Positions 23,745 to 34,367 of a stretch of DNA of 64,000 nt are shown in pieces (the first letter of the stretch is position 1; the number at the start of each line of letters is the position of its first letter). Source of the stretch: Scedosporium boydii (Eukaryota; Ascomycota; Sordariomycetes; Microascales; Microascaceae); NCBI GenBank assembly GCA_002221725.1, contig NJFT01000100.1, forward strand, positions 1 to 64,000, given 5' to 3'. The notes beneath the pieces are model-generated. The model made no database searches and was not told the DNA's origin. It worked only from the letters and a program-made list of their open reading frames with translations. Position numbers and translations under genes: made by a program.

Positions 23745-24768
23745 CTACACCAGCCCTGCCGCCTCCTCCTTTGCCACCGCCGCCTTATACTCGACCCAAT
23801 CGTCACTGCGCGGATACGCGACCTCAGGCACAGGCACACTCAAGAACTCGCATAGAGGACCCCACCCAGATCCAACAGGAAGCTCCAAGAACTTCCTGTC
23901 ACCCCCAGCACCTCTACTCTCTGCCACGGCCGCTTCCGCTACCTTCCTAGTTCGCTCGTTATGCTCTTCGAAAAAGCGCTTTCCATGAGCCGGTAGGTCA
24001 TCATTCCACGAGTGAGAGTGATACTTGCGCCGCAAGACGGCCATGGGCGACGAGTCGTCCGCTGGCTGGCGGGAGAGATGGTGCCAGAGGGTGGAGAGCA
24101 TGGAAGCTTGCCATGAGTCGACGGTGCGGGTCGTCAGGATGATAGAGGCTTCGGGGTATGCGGCGATCAGCTCCTCGGGAAAAATGGCGGCTGGGTAGTC
24201 CGCGACGGCCTGCGTGAGAATAACGTCAAATCAACGTGACTCTTTATTTTAGGAAACGTGAACCATTCTTTTCTTCTTGAAGACATCGGGCAAGTTTGGC
24301 TCTGCCCCCACCCTTGTGGGTTCGGGGTGTGAGTGAGTATATCGAGATGTATGTGTGCGTTGAGTGGTGGCAATGGTCAGGCATGTAGATATGTAGTGCA
24401 ACACAACTCGAAAGATTGGGGTCTATTTTTGGTTCAGGATGGGTCAAGTCTATTCCACCATCGTCTACTTGTACGAACCTCATAGTCGGCTAGGATCTTA
24501 TCAAAGTCCCCCCGGTGCCAAGAATCGCCTTTGCCTTCGAATTTCGCCTCGATGGCCTCGACCCAGAGATCCTGGTGCTTGTTCTTGGCTACGTCGCGCA
24601 TGTGGTAGACGGGGGAGATGCCCAGGATGGCAAGAGCGTCGGCGAGGGCTATATAGCAGGGAAACCCTCCTTAAGCCTTTCCCAAACATAACGCTGGAGG
24701 CATCAAAAGGGAGTGGGACACTTACATTGGGTCCCTGTGCGTGGCAGACCAAGAACGAGGATCTTCAT
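23745..24768 (-). CDS. Sulfotransferase-family P-loop protein (Sulfotransfer_4 type)
   Basis: Exons 24768-24726, 24648-24479 and 24209-23745 give 225 residues. Introns are 77 and 269 bp with GTAAGT and GTTCGT donors and TATAG and CGCAG acceptors. The N-terminal strand and P-loop LGLPRTGTQS (6-15) bind the phosphate of PAPS-like or nucleotide ligands; then come SPVYHMRDV, a DYEAVADYPAAIFPEEL block split by intron 2, and IILTTRTVDSWQASM, all typical of the fungal family often mislabelled NAD-dependent epimerase. The C terminus has the usual VGSGWGPLCEFL segment. Sulfonate transfer is inferred from the fold only; the acceptor is unknown. The first exon encodes little more than the P-loop, so gene predictors may miss the true start. 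Confidence 0.87.
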
Positions 24769-25814
24769 TGTGAGGAGCTTGAGATCCCAGTGTTAGTGTC
24801 TGTCTGTGCTGTTTCGGTTTCTTCAGTACAAAAGTTGTGAAGAAATTTATCAACCCGATCCTAGCTCATGAATAAGATTCTGTGTTAAAATCCCCTGCCA
24901 TGATGCCATTTTCTTCTAGATTTGTGACACAACCAGAACCATGGATTGGAATCTCCAATGATACCATCAGAGCAGAGACCGATAAGTCCCGATGCTCCAG
25001 GACAGATTCGGAGGCTTTCCCACGCTAATCCCCCCTGGGATTTGGTTTGTGGGGAAGCTGGAGATGCTTCCCGAAGTTCCGCTAGTGCTGTCCTGGACCC
25101 TTGTCTAGGGGGCAGCTGAAATCAATTGACAGAAACTGGCGGTCGCTCTCCGGTACAAATGGGGAAGGTTCCAATCCTCGGTCGCGTTTTATGACAGCTC
25201 CAGCGTCAAGCATATTATTATGCTGTGGTCTACGAAGTACGAAGTATCTTATTACGATATTACGAAGGAACTCGCAGGAACACACACACACAGACCCTCG
25301 GGATGTTGCACAATTCGGACGCTGTGCCGAGGTGTTCTTAGAGTAAGCAAACTAATATTAGTGAACAATATTAATGAACACAAAACATTGATGCAGCAGC
25401 GCATAAAAATCTCCATGCGGAGAGACTCTGACTAAGCGGGCAGCTCACCGGAAGAGGCAGCTCCATTCGTCACGGACTTGGGCAACAGCGAACTGGGGCG
25501 AGCAATCCGATCCCACCTGCCACCAGTAGCAGTTCCGCTCCTCTCCAGCGTCATGCCGAAGACTGGAGTTGATCCTTAACCTGCACAAACTGGAGCAACC
25601 ACACGATTTGACCCCTCGATACCCCCCCAGTCAGCGACAGCACCTGAGTCCTCTGCCAAGGCCTCAGGCTGCCTCAAAAGTCCTCGCCACACGATGTTGT
25701 CACTGGATATCACAACGTAGCTAAAATACATATCCCATAAACAACGGGCATTTGTTTTCATTCTCCAACTTAACCTGTCGGCATCATCATCATCGCCACG
25801 GACAAATTTCCATC
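24769..25814. other. Intergenic region between divergent genes
   Basis: About 1 kb between the sulfotransferase and CFEM gene starts. It contains the overlapping TACGAAGTA doublet at 25231-25246 and no supported frame. Confidence 0.55.
25231..25246. repeat. Overlapping TACGAAGTA doublet
   Basis: TACGAAGTA at 25231-25239 and again at 25238-25246, sharing two bases, so the local unit is a 7-base tandem TACGAAG. Part of the dispersed motif family. Confidence 0.9.
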
Positions 25815-26614
25815 ATGCATCACCGACTATCAACCATCCTCTTGGTCGCCGGCCTCGCAACCGAGCGAGCTTCGGCCGCCATTCCCAATCTCACGCAGTG
25901 CCAGACTCGATGCTTCGACCTAACTGCGCAAATGGTCGGGTGCGGAAAGGAGGACTACGCCTGCCAATGTCCAATCTTCAATGAGCAATTCATTCCTCAA
26001 ATGCAGTCTTGTATGATTGAAGGATGCGCGTTTGATAGCGAGCCGCTCAGTGAGTTTTCCCCCCAATCTCAGCTTGGCCTTCTTTTGCTACACGCCCCAA
26101 ACTCTCATGTTGGTGGACCCGACTACACTCCCGTATTACGCTTAACCACTAGCGCCAACCAACGGTCGACTCCACCGCATCATGTTTGGACCCCGTGTCA
26201 ATATTGGTCTTGCTTCTTTTTGCGTGCACGCCTCTTTATGCTAACACGGGGTCAAAATATCTAGACACGACGCAACTTCAGAGCAGCGTTTGCGCTCTGG
26301 CAGGAGGTCAGTCCCCCGCACCGACGCCGACCTCCGGGTCGCCCTCGGGCTCCGAACCCCAGCCCTCTGAAACGCCCTCAGCTACGTCTCCTGGTTCCAG
26401 CGAGTCTCCTGGTACTGATACCCTTCCTTCTACCCCGTCTCCTACCTCTACCTCTTCCCCGGAAAGTACCTCGGACTCACACGGCGGTGGTTCAGGATCG
26501 ACGAATTCTCCGGAACCCAGTGGTGAAGCGGGAGCGGCGTCGGCCTTGCAAGTCTTGGACACGGGGGTGGTAATAAGTATCCTTGCTGTGCTGGCGGGAG
26601 CGTACATTTTCTAA
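25815..26614 (+). CDS. CFEM-domain GPI-anchored cell-surface protein
   Basis: Exons 25815-26049 and 26265-26614 (215-bp intron, GTGAGT donor, CTAG acceptor) give 194 residues. A signal peptide covers about 1-21. The CFEM domain (about 23-90) has all eight cysteines at 29, 33, 43, 50, 52, 66, 71 and 88, with Asp47 in the CGKEDYACQC loop; in haem-binding CFEM proteins an Asp here ligates iron. The last cysteine is in exon 2, which supports the splice. A Ser/Thr/Pro-rich stalk (about 92-165) and a C-terminal hydrophobic tail (VVISILAVLAGAYIF) after small residues indicate GPI anchoring. Likely roles are haem or iron capture, wall integrity or adhesion; the sequence does not say which. An upstream in-frame non-AUG region is UTR. 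Confidence 0.9.
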
Positions 26615-28935
26615 GCCCTAGGTGTGAAATTATGGGGTACGCGGAGAGTCCAGACCCTAGAGTCTGGGGTGTGAAAGCTCAAGGAATAGTGTGGAGTGGG
26701 GGTAAGATGGAGGGAATGAGTGTTGGATGACCCTTGAAAGATGGTGTCCCGTTTCCCTGTGCAATACTACTGCACTTTTACAAAGTAACACACCCTAGGT
26801 ATAGGATGTGAATGGAAACAAGCATGCATGAGTATGCTTGGGGACAGAACTATCACCAGGACAATGGGTATCTTGTGCATCCATCTCAAACACAGACAGC
26901 TTCAATATCCACCATGAGGAGCAGGGAAGCCTCCGAGGTCATGTGGACGACTTTGAGGATTCAAACAGAGGGGGTTCCCTAGGATTCGAGGCCACTCTAA
27001 GAAGGATTGGATTGGTGGCTTTATAGTTACCGGAAAGTTAGAAAGGAAGAAAGAAGCTGGGCCCCATCATCATTGCGTCCTCAGGAAGTACTAGGGGTTT
27101 CTCCACTGACATTGTGAACAAAAATCCCCCAAGAGCCACAAAAGAAAGAGGGGTGAACGGGAGGATGGGAAACAGGGGGCCTGGAAAGTCTTTCCGCACC
27201 TGTCAACTAGGAGGAAAGCAGAACTGCCAAGGAGCTTTAAGCGGAACATTGGGGAATAGGTAGACCTACATTTTTGTTCGATTCCCACCAATTCTTCTTC
27301 TACTCCAGACGGGTAGATGTGGGGTTTCCGAATGCCCTTCAAAACGGCATGGGGTCCTTTGCACAAACAGCGGGGTTTGGATGACGGCTCGGGACGTGAA
27401 CTCTTTTCGACCATCCTTCAGCCCATAATCGTCTCAAGGTTCGACAGGCCTTCCCCGCGCGAGTTCGTACCCCGTCGAGCATGTGTCTGCATGATTTCTC
27501 TGCAAAGGACGAACTGGTCTGAGCTCGAAGACACCATGAGCGGGGACTCTCATCCCGCTTGCAGTCTGTCTACGGAGCAGTGAAGTTGGCAAAGATATTC
27601 CGTTCTCTGGGGTTCCGGTTCCGGTGGCAATGGTAATGCTGCTGTTGCCTTTCTCGATGTCCTATACTCGTTCTTGCCTCCCTCCCCCCCTATGGCCAAA
27701 CACAAAGGATGCTCTTATTTTACTCCCATCCCTAAAACTAAGATCATGTATAGTTCTCTTGCCCGTGGGAGGGGATGTTTATATGGGCCAGCACGGCTGA
27801 TGTGAAATAAATGAGTAGCAGAGATTCATATAGTATCTGTTTTCTGGAACCGGTTCGTTTCTCGGCTGAATGCGAGAAGGAATCCTGTCAACGGAGGGCC
27901 TTTACATCTGCGACCATGGTCCAAGACTCTGGTCAAGCAAAGATGAACACCGGCCAATTCTGACGGGTTGCCTATGTCTAACCTATTCGTTTCACGATGA
28001 GATTTGGGATTAGATTCTTCTGGTTGACCCTTCAGTGTTCCCTTCGCGGAGATGACCGGTGCTCTCGGCGTGTTTATGCCCGCGGCTTGACGGAGAATTG
28101 TGGGGAACTGGCCGGATTCGGGGGGGACGGACCAGACGTGTCCTCGACTTTATCCACGAGGTCTACCGAAGTTTGTTTCTTCATCTCCCTTTCCTGAACG
28201 AATGCCTCGATTCTCTCTTTTTTCGCCCCATTCATTTGTCGTGCCATAATATGGTCCCAACTGTGAATTGCAATTCCCACTGGCCGAATCAACAGTGGGC
28301 GCCAAGCAGTTCAAATGGCGTCGGCGTGCTATAGATGAAGATGGGACGGGAGTTTGACGGGGACACTAACATGCAGCAGCCGCATTGAGAATGTGCCGTT
28401 TGGGCAATTTCCTCTGTTTCTATCTTTTCTTTACTCAAAACTATATGTTTTAGCACCAGGAAGGGATAGAATGGGGTGAGTTTACAAAATGAGGTATCTG
28501 TCGACGGTCATAGCCGAACGCAATGGAGAGGGATTTAAGTTGTCCAACACGGAAGAGCCCTCACGCCCAAGCCCGGGAATAATGAGATCAATTACGCGGA
28601 AATAAAGATAAAGGCTTCTTTTCTACTTCAGGGGATTAAAAGAGCTAAGGTGAAAGAGAACTATCGTAGATATCAGTAGCCGGGAACGAGGAGAACAACC
28701 GAGACGAGCCGCCAAGGAAGAGGGAGAAGCTGTTATTTATTATCGCGGGTTCTTCTTCGAAGCCAAGGGTCCGAAGGACTGTCCCTTGTCATTACGTCCT
28801 CGTCGTTCTTTGCCTTCGATTCTTCGGCTTTAGTCGATCCTCCACGCGCCTCTCCTCCAGTACCGGGAGTCGTCGAGAAGCTAATATATTTCCCTCTCTG
28901 CCGTAATAATCCCAGGAACAAAAGCTTTCGCAAAG
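26615..28935. other. Intergenic region, 2.3 kb
   Basis: Non-coding between two co-oriented genes. All frames are short, and none shows a signal peptide, known motif or good codon bias. The DNA just before 28936 (AATATATTTCCC near 28884) could be core promoter. Confidence 0.5.
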
Positions 28936-30063
28936 ATGCATATCCATCATCTCCTCCCATACATCACCCTCGCAGCAGCCCAGGCCAAAACCGCCTTCCA
29001 GCTCGAAGAAGTAGGAACATGGTTCGAAAACCTCGCCGTCCGCCCCGACGGCACCGTCCTCGCCACGCGCATGGACGCCCCCGAAGTCTGGCACATTGAC
29101 CCCAAAAAGGGCACAGGCTCAGCCCTCGTCACCGTCCCCTCCGCCCTCAGCACAACGGGCATCACCGAGCTGACCCCCGACGTATGGGTATTCTCCGCCG
29201 CCAACATGTCCTTCAGTGATCCTTTCGGTCTGCAACCCGGCTCGCTAGCCGTCTGGAAAGTCGATCTATCCGAGGGTGACGAGGGCGCTGCGGAGCCGGA
29301 ACTCGTGGCGCGATTCCCCGATGCGGGATTCCTGAACGGCATGGCAACGTGGGATGAGAAGAGGGTTCTCGTCGGGGACACGTCGAATAGCCTCGTATAC
29401 CTCCTCGACGTCGAGTCTGGCGAATTCACCACCGCGCTCGACGGTCCCGAAGTCGCTGGTGTCAACGGAATTCGCGTGCACGATGGCGCCGTATATGCCG
29501 TTGCCACGACCAGCCGCACTCTTTTCAAGATTCCCGTGACGGAAGATGTCGAGATCGACGGTGAGGCCGTCGTCATCGTCGAGGGTGTGGGCATGGATGA
29601 TTTCGATATCGCGGCTGACGGGACGATTTACGCCGCGTCGCCTTCGGATAATCTTGTCGTGAAGATTTCGCCCGACGGCGAGGTCACGGACTTGGCGGGC
29701 GGTGCTAATTCAACCGATGTTCTTGGACCTACTTCTGTGAGGATCGGGCGCGGCGAGGGCGGCGAGAATACGATTTATGTGTCGATTACTGGGAATGGGC
29801 TTTTTGGTCCGCCGGATGCGCCGAAGGCAGCTGCTGGTATTGTTGCCGTGAATATTGGCGAGGCTCCGACTGAGGAGGAGGCTCCGGAGGAAGACGCTTG
29901 CGAGGAGGGAGAGGAGGAGGAAGCGCCTAAGGAAGAGGTCCCGGAGGAACCGGAGGAACCGGTCGAGGAGCCTGTTGAGGAGGAGCCTGTCGAGGAGGAG
30001 CCTGTTGAGGAAGAGCCCGCTGAAGAAGAACCCGTCGAAGAGGCCCCAGAGGGAGATGAGTAG
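28936..30063 (+). CDS. Secreted six-bladed beta-propeller (SMP-30/gluconolactonase-like) with acidic repeat tail
   Basis: Single exon, 375 residues. A short hydrophobic N terminus (LLPYITLAAAQA) looks like a signal peptide. The propeller (about 22-310) shows repeated blade signatures: FENLAVRPDGTVLATRM, FLNGMATWDEKRVLVGD, GVNGIRVHDGAVYAV and DFDIAADGTIYAA, the pattern of fungal SMP-30/NHL-like secreted propellers. Some relatives are lactonases; the metal-binding set here is not certain enough to claim activity. From about residue 315 the protein becomes a Glu/Pro/Val repeat (EEPVEEEPVEEEP units), strongly acidic and probably disordered. The gene stands alone and its partner is unknown. Confidence 0.85.
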   Translation: MHIHHLLPYITLAAAQAKTAFQLEEVGTWFENLAVRPDGTVLATRMDAPEVWHIDPKKGTGSALVTVPSALSTTGITELTPDVWVFSAANMSFSDPFGLQPGSLAVWKVDLSEGDEGAAEPELVARFPDAGFLNGMATWDEKRVLVGDTSNSLVYLLDVESGEFTTALDGPEVAGVNGIRVHDGAVYAVATTSRTLFKIPVTEDVEIDGEAVVIVEGVGMDDFDIAADGTIYAASPSDNLVVKISPDGEVTDLAGGANSTDVLGPTSVRIGRGEGGENTIYVSITGNGLFGPPDAPKAAAGIVAVNIGEAPTEEEAPEEDACEEGEEEEAPKEEVPEEPEEPVEEPVEEEPVEEEPVEEEPAEEEPVEEAPEGDE

Positions 30064-30442
30064 GTGGTCTTATGGAATCTCAAAAGATTCGATACCCGTG
30101 TCCATGGATCATTTTAGCAGCTCATATGCTCAACATACAAAAAAATAGGGGATTGCCGGGTGATACTTACCTGAGAATAATGTATCTCGAAGGTTGGGGA
30201 GAGAATCTTCTATTTCAGTGCTGTGCGCCTTGTTCCTTGTTATAATCAAATATTGTCGCAGTCATTCATTCTTGTCCTAGTCGTCTATTTTCCTTTCCTG
30301 GTCTTCCTCTCTTTATCGTCGTCTCTCTCGTCGGGTCTCCCGTCGTCTGCGAAACCGTATTTCGTCGCGTGAATCGAACCCAGCTCTTCTTCGGAATTCT
30401 CTCCAAAACCACCCTCACTCACACTCACTCGGATCCCCATTA
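30064..30442. other. Convergent 3' intergenic region
   Basis: 3' flanks of two tail-to-tail genes. A B-box-like GGTTCGATTC sits at about 30373-30382 on the minus strand, but the surrounding arms do not pair as a tRNA. Confidence 0.5.
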
Positions 30443-31132
30443 CTATGTCCTATGCATATTAATGTACTCCTGAAAGCCCTCACGGAGTTCTTCACGGGCC
30501 TGTTCCCAAAGATGGCCCTCGTGGCAGGCGCTCCTCTTGTACATGCGCCAGAAAGGATCGGAAAGATCCTCCGCCCTGTCTTCGAACCCAATGTACTTCC
30601 TCCACTGCCAGTCAACTTCGTCATAGCAGAGAGCTATCACATGGTAGAAATTCTGCCATAGACGTTCGTGCCTAGTCCTGTTGGGATTGATGCCCACGGC
30701 CCAGCTGATCCGATCGAAAACGTAGAAGCAACGAAGGATCCTGAAAGCGTCAGTTCCATCCCAGTAGATACGCTCACCTATAGTCTCGATCTCCGGTAGA
30801 TCGAGGTATCGCTGCCGAACGAGATCGAGAGTTTCTGGGTTCGGGAGGTCGACTCCGGTGTACTGGAGGTATAAGAGCTCATAAAAGGCAGCGCAGACCT
30901 CTGGGCGATCTAACAATTCGAGCATGCGAACGTCTTCACTCGTGGCGGAATCATGGCTATAATCACTCTCGTCGGCCTCGTAGAACTCGTCGGTCTGGTG
31001 AGCGAGGGCAGTGTCGACAGCCGTTTCATCCGTTGATGCCTCAGAGGCAGAAGATTCAGAAGGGGATGTGTAAATGGGAGTGGAGTTTGGATCTTGAGGT
31101 TCTCCCCATTGCCGTGACCGGAAGAAGGACAT
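30443..31132 (-). CDS. Conserved-looking protein of unknown function, 229 aa
   Basis: Single exon starting at an ATG (31132). Residues 1-65 are Ser/Glu/Asp-rich and probably disordered; from 66 on the protein is mostly helical and rich in aromatics (FYELLYLQYTGVDLP, FDRISWAVGINPNRT, WQNFYHVIALCYDEVDWQW), which argues for a real fold. No signal peptide or membrane segment. I do not recognise the family. Good codon usage and a TATA box about 175 bp upstream support expression. Confidence 0.75.
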   Translation of the reverse strand: MSFFRSRQWGEPQDPNSTPIYTSPSESSASEASTDETAVDTALAHQTDEFYEADESDYSHDSATSEDVRMLELLDRPEVCAAFYELLYLQYTGVDLPNPETLDLVRQRYLDLPEIETIGERIYWDGTDAFRILRCFYVFDRISWAVGINPNRTRHERLWQNFYHVIALCYDEVDWQWRKYIGFEDRAEDLSDPFWRMYKRSACHEGHLWEQAREELREGFQEYINMHRT

Positions 31133-31304
31133 GATTAATTCGACGAGGCTTCGGAGACTTCGTCGCCTCTGGATCTAGATCTTGATTAGAGAGTCCGCGT
31201 CGTTGTAGAGTGGATTTGGTTGTCCGAATTCAGTCCGCGTAAGTTTATAGTAGTGAGAGATGTGTGATGAGTAGAAATGGTCCAACGAGGTGACTGCTCG
31301 CATC

Positions 31305-31311
31305 ATTTATA
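31305..31311 (-). promoter_or_regulatory. TATA box of 229-aa protein gene
   Basis: TATAAAT on the minus strand about 175 bp upstream of the start codon at 31132. Confidence 0.45.
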
Positions 31312-31472
31312 GACAGCGAATGCAAATTGTTTCAAAGAACCTCGTAGATGCCTGTATCAAAGAAGTTCTCGGACTTAGTTCTTGAACTATTGAATGTTCT
31401 CATTGTTGCGAGAGCCCTGTAGGCAGGCAGGGATAATACAATGAAACTACAGGAGGAACACGATGGATAAAG

Positions 31473-32205
31473 CTAACAATGCCTTTCCAACCCCTTCTTT
31501 GTATGCCAATATAGTCTAATGAAGCCTTCGGGAGTCTGATCCGAATCCACATACTTCAACGCTGCAGAGACTAGAAAGAGTTTCCGGTCTCTGGTGGCTC
31601 CTTGAATGAGCACGTTGTCGTTCTTGTTTTCTCCAACCGTAGGTAAAGCAAGAGACAAAGGAATACCACGGAAAAAAAACGAGGCTCTTAGCATGTTTCA
31701 AGCTTCCTTGCTGGTAGATTGGAAACTGGAAACAGTTAAAGCAGAGGCATTTCTCCTGCGCCATTCATCTCGAGCGAATGATCAGGCTTCGTCTTCGACG
31801 CAAGTCAAGAAACTTCCTATGTCACGTAAATGTCTCAATGCCTATAACAAAAGACAAGGCATACCTTCCAGTCCCTGAGACGGATGGAATATTAATCGCA
31901 ACCTCGTCCTTCTCCGTTCGAGAATGCGAACAAGAAAGAGACACAACTGTACATGTAAAGTATGTCCGTCTTACACCCACTTCCCCCAGGTTTCTCACGG
32001 CCTTTTCCAGGAAAGGACAGGGAACAACAAGATTATTCCCCCTCTCTGATATCCAATGCGCCCAGGCTGCACCCACTTGGCAGGCTCCAAGAGCTGTTGC
32101 TTGTCTAAGAATAAGGCGAAGCTTGGCATGCAAGTCACGCAGATCCTCAATCCATGAGGCAGATTTTTGGCTTCGTATAGATCGTATTGGCACCCGATTC
32201 GCCAA
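31473..32205 (-). other. Possible decayed or unresolved multi-exon coding region
   Basis: Two stretches on the minus strand read like protein although no complete gene could be built. The upstream block (32205-31981) includes SASWIEDLRDLHAKLRL and WAHWISERGNNLVVPCPFLE; the downstream block (about 31640-31473) includes VLIQGATRDRKLFLVSAALK and ends at a TAG. Several GT and AG sites lie between, but no choice gives one clean frame, and the upstream block has no in-frame ATG. It could be a pseudogene, a gene whose first exon lies in the adjacent promoter region, or chance. I do not recognise the protein. Confidence 0.25.
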
Positions 32206-32487
32206 TCACCTCAGGTCACCAAACAGCCCTACCCGTTTTAGTTGTCACCAGCAGACTGGATTCCTGCGATGGAAAGGACAGGACAGAGGGAAATGCAACC
32301 CTCGTATGAGGCGTATCGGGAGGTTAATTGGCTGGCTTTAGGGAAGCTGGATATACCCCAGATTTTAAGCTTATGCCGAAACTTCATGAGCGAGAACGCC
32401 TTCAACGGTTAACTCTCAAGTGGGTGACATCGGTTCTTGGACTTGAGAAGCCCTGAGCCATCATGAAGTTGAGAGGAAGAGGAGGAG

Positions 32488-32496
32488 TATATAAAT
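32488..32496 (+). promoter_or_regulatory. TATA box of the MGGGSSS protein gene
   Basis: TATATAAAT about 200 bp upstream of the ATG at 32695, followed by a CA-rich leader; a strong consensus match. Confidence 0.55.
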
Positions 32497-32694
32497 GGAA
32501 TGAAATGCCCCTCCAACATCATGTCGCGATTGCGAAGTAGCCGAGAAAATAAAGACTCAGAGCAGCGTTTCTACAACAGTCCTCGATTCAGTACCCAAGA
32601 ACTGGTGCATCGCTCTTTACATCTCGTTCTGACTTGCATTCCAACCCACTTACACCGCAGACTCCAAGATACTCATCAACGCTCAACGTTCATC

Positions 32695-33903
32695 ATGGGT
32701 GGAGGATCCTCGTCGTAAGCTTCACTGTGCCCATATTCCCAGCAACTCCCCATCTCCTACTAACCAAGCTCCCTCTTAACTATCAAAGCCCCCAGCCGCC
32801 CCCAAGGGTCGCCCAACGCGAAAATGTCTCCCTCGCTGGTGTCCTCGAGCCCGTCCTGAGCACCACGCGCACCATGGACCTACCCCAGGCCATAACCGAG
32901 ACGGCCCGCGAAGGCATGCGCCTCTGTGCTGGCCTCCGTCGCCATTACCTCTTCAGCACGGGCAACGACGTAGACGACACCATGACCGCGACGACGCTCG
33001 AGATGCTCACGGGACTTATCGCCAAGGCCAAGGAAGCCTGTAACATCCGGGACTACGTGACGCTGCTCATCGAGGATACCGTACTCAGACTGAGCATGGA
33101 TCTTAGTCCGCCGACGAAGGCGCTGAGGGATGTTGCGAGGTTTATTAATCCGTTTTTGAACTCGGAGGGGCCGCAGTCGTCGACGGCTACGGCTACTGAG
33201 CCGTTTAGGGTGACGGATGCTGCGCTGATTACGGATACGGAGAAGGATTTGTTGGTTCTTCTGTATTATTGCCATGAGAACAACATCAAAGGTTCTCCGG
33301 ATGAGGCGATTGGGCATTTGTGCAAGTTGGCTGGCAAGTATGGCGACGTGAAAGACCTCGATATTCGAAAAGAGCCATTTACCGAGACAGAAGTAAGTTT
33401 CCCCCACAGGCAGTTCATCAAAAGAGAAGAAGAAGAATTGAGCTAACAACTTAATGCAGGTCTACCTCTTCTGGGCCCTCGTCTTCCTCACAACCAACAT
33501 CTCCACCACCGTCCCCCTCCCCTCCCTAACCCCCGACTCCCGCACCCGCCTCACCGCCGAGCTCGGCCTCCAACTCAGCCGCCTCTTCACCGTCACGGAG
33601 ATGCTCCTCTCCGACGCCCGGCTCGACCAGGCCTGCTTCTGCCTCATGTTCTTGCGACGACTGACGGCCGAGGAGAAGCGAGGGTGGTGGAAGTCGCGGG
33701 CGAAGAAGATTGCCAAGGAGTTGACGAGGCGAAGGCCCGTTAGGCAGCGGTGGCATGAGGAGTTTGCGGCTAGGACGGTGAAGGAGGTTGTTAAGGGGCA
33801 GGTGATTGCTGAGGGTGGGTCAGAGGGTTGGGCGTCGAGGGGGTCGCTGTCGTTTTCGAGGGAGGATTTGAGTTTTGATCCGGATCCGATGAAGGGATTG
33901 TGA
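32695..33903 (+). CDS. Unknown protein with predicted N-myristoylation signal, 355 aa
   Basis: Exons 32695-32714, 32789-33392 and 33460-33903; introns of 74 and 67 bp, the first with a perfect TACTAAC branch point. The coding part of exon 1 is only 20 nt and encodes MGGGSS plus two bases of the next serine codon. Gly2 and Ser6 fit the N-myristoyltransferase consensus, suggesting membrane tethering (inference). The rest is mainly helical: QAITETAREGMRLCAGLRR, TATTLEMLTGLIAKAKEACN, DKDLLVLLYYCHEN-like and LFWALVFLTTNIS segments, with a basic WWKSRAKKIAKELTRRRP stretch near 300. No catalytic motif is recognised. The short first exon would be missed by simple ORF calling, which would start inside the intron or at a later Met. 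Confidence 0.8.
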
Positions 33904-34367
33904 GTTGGTAGGAAGGGAATGGTTCTTTTGGGATATCAGGATGGACGTTTTGACCAAGAATGAAGCCGACTAGCAAATGGAATGAGCCCAGTCAGGAAAT
34001 GAAATATTGCAGTGCCCTTTCAATCATGAAGGACCCGAGGTCACCGAGTGGTCTGTGTCTGGAGCACAACACATCAATCGCCCTCTCTTTTACGCTCCTG
34101 ACTAGAAACCACACACCTCATGCCGACGCCCTAGACCCGAGGGCAGGAACGCAGCTGCTCTAGAACACTCGATTTTATGGGGCCCCCTCAATGTTCATTA
34201 AGAGGCGGCCGATGTAACTCCGATATCAGCCTCTAAAAGAAACCTACCTTGTTTTCTTTCGGTCTTCATAATTCTCAACTTATCCTAACTAAGACAGACC
34301 ACGGCAGGCATCAAGCCATCTTCTATTCAGTTCCTGCTTAAAGCCATCCACCCGGTTTCAAAACCCA
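33904..34367. other. Convergent 3' intergenic region
   Basis: 3' flanks of two tail-to-tail genes; nothing else seen. Confidence 0.55.

Noticed and set aside
30370..30390. tRNA B-box-like GGTTCGATTC on the minus strand
   Set aside because: T-arm bases do not pair and no acceptor or anticodon arm is found nearby.
31778..32341. 187-codon plus-strand frame
   Set aside because: Arg-rich, opposite strand to the more protein-like blocks, no family resemblance.
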